Source: Diphasiastrum complanatum (taxonomy: Eukaryota > Streptophyta > Lycopodiopsida > Lycopodiales > Lycopodiaceae). Taken from it: a stretch of DNA of 64,000 nucleotides. The notes under the pieces were generated by a model. The model searched no databases, was not told where the DNA came from, and was given only the letters and a program-made list of their open reading frames with translations. Shown here in pieces: positions 54,757-64,000 of this stretch. The position numbers and the translations under genes were made by a program. Within the stretch, counting starts at the first letter, position 1. Each line of letters opens with the position of its first letter. The stretch is from assembly GCA_029204225.1 (NCBI GenBank), contig CM055092.1, forward strand, positions 19,583,222 to 19,647,221, written 5' to 3'.

Positions 54757-55995
54757 ATGGATTTGCAAGGGAAAGCCAGTCCTCTCATGGACAAGCTTGA
54801 TGGAGCCAATTACCATCTGTGGAAATTTAAGATGAAATTGTACTAATGGCAAAGGAATTGTATGACGTTGTCACAGGTGCAGAATGGAAACCCAAAGCAG
54901 ACAACGCAGCAATCGCCAAATGAAAGCTGAAGGATGGAAAGGCTTTCGTACTGATCATCCTCAACATCACGGATACACAGATCGGCCATGTATCTGAGGC
55001 CCAGACATCGAGAGAAGTTTGGGACATCTTGAGCACGCTATACGAAGTGTGAGGTATAGCTTCTAAGCTATATCTCAGGAAGAAATTCTACTCCCTCAAG
55101 ATGACGAATGGTGATTCTCTGTAGAATCACATTAATCAATTCAAAAATCTGCTAAGACAAATGGCCGCTGTCAGATCTGTCATAGACGATCAAGACGCAG
55201 TGATGCAACTGCTTACAAGCTTGCCAAGTTCTTACGACAACTGGGTGATGATCATCACGACTCATCCAAAATTGACTCTTTCGAGAGTCACCACTATGTT
55301 GTTGTAGGAAGACACGCGAAGGAACGAAGCCTCAAGTTTCTCAGCTGATTCTCACGCCTTGTACACCAACAAGGGCACGACAAAGCAGAAGAAGAAGAAA
55401 GGCCCGAAGCCAACAAAGCCAGACCGAAAACCAGCTCAGCACAAGGAACAGTCGAATCTGCAGACAAAGAAGAAACTGTTCTGTAGATACTGCAAACGAA
55501 ACAACCACAAAATTCAAGACTGCTGAATATTCAAGCGAAGAACAATAGCAAAGGACAGTCGAATCAAGTGGCAAATGCAGCTACAGAAGCTCTACAGCCA
55601 ATTCAAGAAGCGGATCATGATGTCTTCATGACCAACCATCAAGGAGCATCTGGTGACAGTTCCTGGTTCCTGGACTCTGGAGCCACTCAGCACATGACTA
55701 GCCTAATAGGCTGTTTCGAGTCCTATACACCTTACAGTATCCAAAAATTTGTCCACCTTGGCGACAATAGCACACAAGCTATTAAAGGTGAAGGCACTGT
55801 AAGATTATGATTTGCAAATGATCAATCTAAGCTACTCTCCAAAGTTTTGTATGTACCTAAGTTATCCACGAATCTGCTCTCTGTAAGCAGAATCACAGGT
55901 CTAGGACACATAGTAGAATTCGAATGTGATCAATGTAAAGTGGTTGATAGGACAGACAAGATCCTAGCACTCAGAAAGAGGCATGGATACTTGCC
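54757..55995 (+). pseudogene. Copia family E copy 3: gag, protease, start of integrase
   Basis: Gag ATG 54757 (MDLQGKASPLMDKLDGANYH). A one-base loss near 54840 and a TGA near 54921 break it. Further Gag text (TDTQIGHVSEAQTSREVWDIL, DNWVMIITTHPKLTLSRV) and a zinc knuckle at about 55472-55525 (CRYCKRNNHKIQDC) follow. The protease WFLDSGATQHMT (about 55665-55700) has an intact Asp, unlike copy 1. It continues into KVLYVPKLSTNLLSVSRIT and the start of GAG-pre-integrase, then ends abruptly near 55995 against another element. Confidence 0.85.
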
Positions 55996-56061
55996 CCATC
56001 AGATTGGAATCAAAGCTTAGTTCAAATAAACCGAGAGATTAAGTTTATTCTATTTGATAAT

Positions 56062-56704
56062 ATGTCTCATATTGGTAGCTCTTCGTCTCCATCATCCAAC
56101 GAAGCTAGAATCATTGACAAGTTCAATGGATCTAACTTCTACATCTGGAAATTAAAACTCCGGATGATGTTGATAAATAGAGATCTTTGGGATGTAGTAG
56201 AAGGTTCTAACCTGAAACCAGAAAATTGTGATCAAACAAAGGCATGGAAGATCAAAGATCAGAAAGCCTTAGCATGTATCAAACTCAATCTGGCCGACTC
56301 CCAAATATCCCATGTTACCACATGCAAAACCTCTAAGGATGCATTAGATTTGTTATCAAATCTCTATGAGACTCATGATGTGTAACCACTATATTACATC
56401 TTAGAAAAAAGTTCTTTACTCTTAACATGTTTGATTCGACTGCCATCACTTCTCACATCAACAGCTTCAAATCTTTATTGGATCAGTTATCAACTGTAGG
56501 ATGTGCTATTCAAGATTATGATGCCGTTATGACCTTATTTTCTTCTCTTCCAAAGTCATATGAACACTTTTTGGTGATGTTCTCCACACAACCCAACCTC
56601 ACCAAAAGGTGATTGGTCATCTACTTCAAGAAGAAATGCGAAGAAAAACTAGTGGCTTGTCCATCAAATCCGCAAAAATTTTCAGGATCCACATTAAGGG
56701 GGAG
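56062..56704 (+). pseudogene. Copia family F gag remnant with polypurine tract
   Basis: ATG 56062 starts MSHIGSSSSPSSNEARIIDK, a UBN2-type Gag (FNGSNFYIWKLKLRMM, DALDLLSNLYETHDV) ending at 56385. After a frame change the Gag continues (HLRKKFFTLNMFDSTAITSH, AVMTLFSSLPKSYEHF) to about 56640. Directly after gag comes AAGGGGGAG (56696-56704) and then TGTTGGATTTCG. All of pol is deleted between gag and the polypurine tract. Confidence 0.8.
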
Positions 56705-57060
56705 TGTTGGATTTCGATGCTCAGTCTCAAATCCATTCAATAATGAGCATCCTGAAAAATATGTGGAAGTTTGACTTCATCGACTTCGAAGTCATCGACT
56801 TTGACTTCTCTCATGTAGATATATACATAGTTCAAATCCGACATTGTCGACTTACCCGATTTTGTCGACTTTTTCCCAACCATCAACTAACCGAACTTTA
56901 TTGACTTTTTTTTCATCAGAAAAAATCGATCCAAATAAACTGTCAGAAGACTTTATGGTAGTTCACCAACTGTTGTACATACATTTATTGTTACAAGGCG
57001 GTTGTAATAAATAACAAATAAAATAAATATTTGTAATATAGAATCAACTAAGAACACACT
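56705..57060 (+). repeat. Start of copia family F 3' LTR
   Basis: TGTTGGATTTCG right after the polypurine tract marks an LTR start. Its text is rich in TCGACTT (cttcatcgacttcgaagtc, 56775-56875). The right end is not found. Confidence 0.55.
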
Positions 57061-59836
57061 TAGTGTGGTGGCATGGTTTCGATATTTATCAAATATTTTG
57101 GCATTTTATTGCTAAATCTTAAAGTTTTGTCCTTCATCACAATGCATAGCATATTCTTAAGCTATAACCGATCTCACCTTTAGCCTTGTAATCCTAAGTC
57201 TCTGAAGGCTATGGCAGCAAGGGCACTCATGTGGCAGCTTTTCGCAGTTGATTCTAAATTTCAATGGCACCAGTTGGACTTTCCCAATAATGCATTTTTC
57301 ATGAGCATATTCAAACTTCCCCTTGGGCATTATTAATTTTGTGAAGACTGATTAACATGAGTCTACTCTAACTATTGGCACTTCTTTTCAAAGACAATAT
57401 GCATTGTCAAGTTGCCTTCTAATCTCAAGACCAATCCTCAAATGGAAATCGAAGACCTATGAATGAAGTTTGACATTTCAAGAAGTAGCCTGAGTGATCG
57501 ATAATATGCCATACTTTCATGTTAAGTTGAACTACACTTGAAGTAAAACTGACAAGCTTACTCTTGACTTGAGAGCCAGGCTACATTTCTGAAGTTTCTC
57601 CTCAATATCGAACTTGTTGATCATTGGGTTCTATGCATTCGAACTTATTTAAAGGCATTTGTTATTTCTCTAAGGACATCACCTAAAGCACTCTGTCAAA
57701 GACCTAACTTTAATGGTGTTGAGAAGAATCAATTCGTTGATTCTTTCTCAGCAGTTACGGCATGTGCCATCCTTCCACTCGGATCATTAGCGACAGTTTT
57801 CTAGATCGACCTGCAGCCAGCATTCCACGCAGCTAGGGCTGATTTGGATAGATCCACATCACAATGCAGGTCAGATCTCAAGGCGGCTGACCAAGCCCAC
57901 GCAGATTTATGGCAGTTTGTAGACATTCTGATGATCTTCAGGTGCAGCCCACCATCGTTTTCCATCAGCGGCAGATTGTAGACCTGTTGACATCCCTGTC
58001 CTCCAACGCACCATAACTTTTCTTTCTTCTTTACTCAGTCATTTCCAGCATTTAGTTTTGCTCATGATCTGACCAATGTTTTATGGCCAACCAGCATCTA
58101 CTATGTCAAACTTCTCAACGGCTATCTATGGTCATTTTTCACCAGTGAACTCAAGAAGGGGAGCGCTTCATATCTCAGTCAGATCAGACACCAAAACGTG
58201 GGAAGATAGGGCTGATTCAGACCAGTTTCCAGCGATCTGCGGCAGCCTCCAACGCAATCTAAAGTTAGTTTTCAGATGGCTTACAAACAGTTAGCAGGCG
58301 TTTCTTCAACACACCAGCGTTTACAAGGCATTTCTTATGTCTTTTACCTCTAACGACAGCTAGTAGGCGGTTTCTAGCAGTTAGTACATCAGAGTTTCTT
58401 CCTTTGCGGGCCAGCGAACCTCAGTCATCCTTCATACGATTGTTTTTCCTTCTACAAGGCAGCGAATCTGCATTCCAACTGTCGGATCTCTGTTGGCAAC
58501 ATGCTATTGGCTACTGAGCGCCCTCTTCCACATGTCAAATGCTTATTGGCGTTCTATGTAGCAGTTATTGTGCCCTATTTCCCTCTATACGAGTTTTTCC
58601 TAGCTTTATGGAGCAGAAACTTATGTCTTAACATTCATTCATCACATGTGCAGGAAATGGAGCAGAGACACTAGTCTCTGAGTTCAAACACACTGTGTAT
58701 TCTTATGTAATCCCATTTCTCTGTAGCAGAAGCACAGAAGAATTATTTTCTTTGTGGCAGGCTTGAACTAAAGCAGTAGATCGCCAGCCTATTGAGTTTA
58801 TGTTTTTCACACTGTTCTTCAAAGAGTTAGAAGCAGAGTGTGACAGACTTTGTAAATCTGATTTCTTTATGTGAATGAATCACAACATCCATGCTTTATT
58901 TCTATCTTGAATGATCCTGTGAATGTCATTGTGATTCTGTTAAATAATAAATTCTACACTTGTAGATTTGTAACTAGCTTTAACCAGTATTAATCGAACT
59001 ATACAGTGGATCAGGATTCCTTTTACAGAACTCTAGAGTAGCAAGTTTATCTTGGCTGTTGAGGGACAAGATAGTTCATTGTAAGTATTGTCAGAGCAAT
59101 CATTTGGCCTTGTGAAATACGATGTATTGTCTAAGTTGAAACCTGGTTTATAGTGCACAGATCTTGTTCTCGGCCCTTTTTGTGATCTTAATACTGAGTT
59201 GTTAGTTAGTTTCTCCAAGATACTATTCTTCAGAAACTGGACTTCATGGTTGAACACTGTGAATTCATGGTTGAACACTATGAATTTGTTATATGATGTT
59301 TGAAGTACTTTGTACAAAACCTACGGTGGTACTGGCTGCCATTCACAAATGTCCTCTGACAACCAGATTATTCTTCCATTACATTGTACTTCACTACTAA
59401 ATCCTAAATTCCTCCAGTAATGACAGAATATCCTTACTTTGTGCTCTCTTCATGGGGAACGACGCTTATTTTACTACAATTTACTGCATTTCGCTGTAAG
59501 CATGTCATGACACTTAGTTAATAGTTGATCATTAATCAATCCTCTCAATTAGAATTTTCTATTGCCAGTATTATCACGCTCAACTATCAAGTTGAAGTTA
59601 TCACTTCAAGCAATTGTACTCATTTTTTATATTAATCAGAATGCAATTTTTGTCTCACTATTGTATCATTATATTGAGCATTTGTGTGAATCATTCATCT
59701 TGATTATTTTGTTGCTAACAACGTGCTTTTGATCCTAAACCGTCCTCACTCAAGCTTCTGCTACCTGTCATCACGATTTGATATAAGAGTTCTTCTCTAC
59801 TAATTCGATATCAGCTCATACTCTCGATTTTTGACA
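57061..59836 (+). repeat. Noncoding region ending as an LTR at 59836
   Basis: About 2.8 kb without recognisable genes. It ends TTTTTGACA directly before a primer site at 59837, so at least its right part is a 5' LTR of the copia copy at 60.0 kb. GCAG-rich words (GGCAGATTGTAG and similar) recur at 57840-58460. Whether this is one LTR of up to about 3.1 kb from 56705 or nested pieces cannot be decided by eye. Confidence 0.45.
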
Positions 59837-59848
59837 TGGTATCAGAGC
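59837..59848 (+). promoter_or_regulatory. Primer-binding site (Met-tRNA)
   Basis: TGGTATCAGAGC, followed by GGGCGG rather than C, directly after an LTR-like CA end. Confidence 0.8.
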
Positions 59849-59981
59849 GGGCGGTTCAGTAATCTGCATTTCTATTGCAGATTATTAGTCTTGTTTTTTT
59901 CAAGATATCATTCTAGCAACGCGCAGCCAACAATATTCCGATTTTGTTCTCTCTACCAACAATCTCGCTCAACACACTACA

Positions 59982-60745
59982 ATGGATCCGTCTTCTAGTT
60001 CATCTTTGATTGACAAACTCGACGGAGAGAACTAGCATCTCAAGAAGTTCAAGATGAAGTTCATGCTACTAGCCAAAGAACGGTGGGACATCGTTGATGG
60101 CACAGAACTCAAACCAAAAGGTGATGCAACATCATCACCAAATGGAGACTGAGAGATGGCAAGGCATTTGCCATACTCACTCTCAATATCAAGGATACCC
60201 AAATCAGCTATATACGTGTTGCTTCAGACTGCTAAGGATGCTTGGGACATCCTAGTAATCCTCTATGATATGTAACTTCCAAGCTTCACTTGAGGAATAA
60301 ATTCCTCACCATGAGAAAGTCTGATGTAGATAGTGTTTCGAGTCATCTCAACACTTTCAAAAACCCTATGGAGTAGATGAATGCAATTGGCTCAGTCATA
60401 GAAGATTTTGATGCTGTTATGACTCTATTATTGAGTCTAACTGATGCCTATGAAAATTGGGTAATGAAAATTTCAATCCAGAAGCATCTCACTCTATCAA
60501 GAGTAATTTTGATGCTTCTACAAGAGGAGATCAGAAGAACTTCATCATCCTCAAGCTCAGAATCAGATCCTCAAGCTATGAGGTATGGAAAGGATCAAAA
60601 TCGTCACTAAAAAATATTCGAGTATTTGGATGCATTGCTTACTCTCATATCCCTGAAGATCTAAGAAAGACCAACAATGAGTTTGAACCTCGATAAGTTG
60701 AACCACATCAGAGGATCGAAGTTCAACCAAGAAGATTGAACCAAT
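59982..60745 (+). pseudogene. Copia family E-like gag joined to integrase tail, plus strand
   Basis: ATG 59982 starts MDPSSSSSLIDKLDGE with a TAG soon after. Broken Gag follows (FKMKFMLLAKERWDIVDGTE; open part 60377-60610 with IEDFDAVMTLLLSL, ENWVMKISIQ and LSRVILMLLQEEIRR). At about 60616-60690 the text is suddenly integrase C-terminus (LKNIRVFGCIAYSHIPEDLR), so the knuckle, protease and integrase core are deleted. Near 60745-60770 the plus-strand homology stops and the same family continues on the opposite strand. Confidence 0.8.
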
Positions 60746-60769
60746 CCAGACAGCCTCCATCACAACATC

Positions 60770-62704
60770 CTTGGAGTTAATTGCTTCGGCTAGGCTCTCT
60801 GGCTCTTCTAATGAAGTCCAAAATGATTGAGGTGTATACCTCTCAGGAACTGTCGAAGTCCGTGAGGATCTACGAACATTTGGTTGACCAGGATGCGATG
60901 ATGCTTCTTCTTGAAGTTCTCCAGATCTGCTTGAGCCAGCTTGGTCTAGTCTGATGACATGTATTGTCAACTGCTCGACTTCTGTAGCTATAGCTGCAGG
61001 TTCTGTAGATGAAACATTATCATTGGAAGATTCCATGCTATGTAAAATAGGATGAAATGACATAGCATTGTTTATCGATGGCTGCTTAAAATCATAGTAT
61101 GTATGTTCTTGAGATATTACATCCCTAGATACAAATACTACATTGGTGGATGGGTCATAAACTTTGTAAGCTTCATGTTCATCAGGATAGCCAATGAAAA
61201 TACATTTATTTGTTCTATGATCCAGCTTCTTCCTAAGCTATTTAGGAATGTGAACAAAACATATACAACCAAAGATATCTAAATGGCTGACACTAGGCTT
61301 GTGTCCATGTGAAACTTCATAAGGAGCTTTGTTGTTGATGGCTTTGGTGCTGGATCTGTTCTGTAAGTAATAGACTGTGGCAGTAACTTCTACCCAGAAC
61401 TTCGTAGGTAGATGTGATTAATGTAGCATGAATCTGGCTGAGTTGAGAAGAGTTCGATTCTTCCTTTCTGCAATCCCATTCTGTTGAGGTAAATAGGAAG
61501 TTGTGAACTGTCTTCTAATACCATGTTCAACCATGTAGTTGGACATCTCGTTATAGAGAAGTATTCTGCGCCACCATCACGTCGGAGTGCTTTCACTTTT
61601 GTAGATGTTTGTGTCTCAGCCATGGCCTTGAATCTCTTGAAGCATTCAAAGGCTTCAAATTTGTGCTTAATGAACATGACTATAGACCATCTAGAATAAT
61701 CATATATGAAAGTGATAAAATAGATTGCATCTTCTAAGGACGGAGTTGGCATTGGACCACAAAGATTGCTATGTACAAAACCCAATACATGCTTTGTTTT
61801 GATGGAATATGATTTGGAAAACTTGCTTCTAGAGTGCTTCCCATAGATGCATGATTCACAAAAGAAAGATTTCTTATCCAATGAAGAAGGAAAATTATTC
61901 CATCAACTAAATTATTACAATGCATATAGGAAAGTGATCTTGTATTCATGTGTCCAAATCGACTATGCCACAGAATGGAATTATCGTTTACATTTCCTGA
62001 GAGATGCTAGCTAATGCAACTGAATTAGAGAGTACGTAAAGATTTCCGACTCTAGTGCATGTAGTCAGAGTAGTATCTTCATCGAAGATTGTATGCTATT
62101 CAGATGAGAAAGTAACAATGCAGCCCTCATCAGTCATCTTAGAAACTGACAATAGGTTCTTTGACAACTGAGATACATGAAGAACATTGGTAACATAAAT
62201 ATTGTTGAAAGTGATCTTGACTGTCCCTTTGCCTTCCACGCGTATGGTGCTTGAATCTTCGAGGTAGATAAATTGATCTCTGTTGTAAGCTGCATACTCG
62301 GTAAACCATTCCTTGTGAGAGGTCATGTGTTGGGTAGCGCCGCTATCCAGGTACCAGCTATCGTGGTCTTCATTACTACTGTTGTAAGCCATTAACAAGT
62401 GTGTATCTTGCTCCTTGAATTCCGCCGCGTTGGAGGAGTTTGGCTGCTATTGTTGTTGGTTCTTTGCCTCATTGTAGATGTGGATACGACACTCCTTGAT
62501 GTCGTGATTGGCTCTCTTGCAATATCTGCAGAAAAGCTTCTTGCGCAATGCACTATTCTCAGTCTGAGTGTGAGGATGTTGTTGTTGTTGTTGTACTTGA
62601 TTCTTGCCCTTAAGATAGTCTTTCTTCTTGGTGTACAGGGCAAAGAAAGTGAAGTTCGGCTCCTTAGTAAATAGAGGAGTAAGAAATCTTGTCTGCCTTA
62701 TCAA
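60770..62704 (-). pseudogene. Copia family E-like copy, minus strand (gag end to start of RT linker)
   Basis: Reading leftwards from 62704: Gag end with knuckle CRYCKRANHDIKEC (about 62530-62490). The protease WYLDSGATQHMT (about 62358-62323) has an intact Asp. Then come VTNVLHVSQLSKNLLSVSKM and the integrase zinc region CESCIYGKHSRSKF (61870). The core reads VHSNLCGPM, where the first catalytic Asp is Asn, and LRRDGGAEY (second Asp); the Glu region (NRMGLQKGRI) is frameshifted. Integrase C-terminus (IFGCICFVHIPK, FIGYPDEHEAYKVYDPST) and a Ser-rich linker with RRSSRTSTVPERY lead to AEAINSKD at 60770. RT is not reached. Confidence 0.85.
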
Positions 62705-63810
<1,106 letters not shown>

Positions 63811-64000
63811 TGTTAGAATTTAGCAATTTTCACATGGTTTTTGATGAATATTAGACATCTATGTGGATCCACATGTGTGAAGACCTGTCCACACATGTGA
63901 AATGACACTTGTAACATTCAGATCCATTTTGATTAGCTTTCAATTGAGTCTAATATGACATCTCCTGAATTATAGGAGTTAGGTCCTAGATTGTAGGAAT
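63811..64000 (+). repeat. Start of a copia-type LTR, cut by window end
   Basis: TGTTAGAATTTAGC begins right where the LINE text stops. It contains CCACATGTGTG and CCACACATGTG words like those in the family A and B LTRs. The rest lies outside the window. Confidence 0.55.

Overview
The window reads as nuclear DNA of a land plant with a large, repeat-rich genome. Supporting signs are a degenerate TTTAGGG (plant telomere-type) array, many Ty1/copia and Ty3/gypsy LTR elements with initiator-tRNA(Met)-type primer sites (TGGTATCAGAGC), a CACTA terminus with transposase-like fragments, a LINE fragment, and very long AG/CT and CA microsatellites. The coding fragments at 39.9-44.7 kb are of kinds I associate more with non-seed plants and animals than with flowering plants, so a fern, lycophyte, bryophyte or gymnosperm is possible. 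That is inference. I found no intact ordinary host gene, tRNA, rRNA or CRISPR array.

Layout. 1-2.5 kb: broken copia fragment, then an LTR with primer site on the minus strand. 2.5-3.3 kb: telomere-like array. 3.3-5.2 kb: LTR-like block and a 24-bp minisatellite. 5.5-8.7 kb: gypsy element with the only RT core in the window. 9.6-10.9 kb: copia remnant with gag joined directly to RNase H. 10.9-11.8 kb: solo LTR with perfect target-site duplication (TSD). 11.8-16.5 kb: large retrotransposon derivative with LTRs of about 2 kb and almost no coding. 16.5-25.2 kb: two copies of a second gypsy family pointing away from each other, with LTR-like insertions. 25.25-30.5 kb: copia family A. 31-33.3 kb: unidentified coding-like fragment and repeats. 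33.67-38.25 kb: a complete young copia-type element (family B) with 701-bp LTRs differing at 4 positions and TSD GGGAC. It encodes one uninterrupted 719-aa Gag-like protein but lacks integrase core, RT and RNase H. 39.9-41.2 kb: ParB-like coding region with plausible introns. 42.9-44.7 kb: broken transposase-like gene on the minus strand. 46.9-48.5 kb: copia fragment (minus). 51.4-53.0 kb: CACTA-type remains. 53.5-62.7 kb: several copia pieces of related families in both orientations. 62.7-63.8 kb: LINE RT fragment split by a 184-bp AG repeat. 63.8 kb to the end: start of another LTR.

Themes. Nearly every retroelement has lost its RT or integrase core while keeping gag or RNase H. The one recently mobile element (B) is non-autonomous and must have been copied in trans. 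A diverged inverted repeat pair of about 430 bp (32.2-32.64 and 46.39-46.81 kb) encloses the ParB-like and transposase-like genes, which face each other, plus element B. This may be the remains of a large DNA transposon and is the most interesting candidate system here, though the boundaries are not proven.
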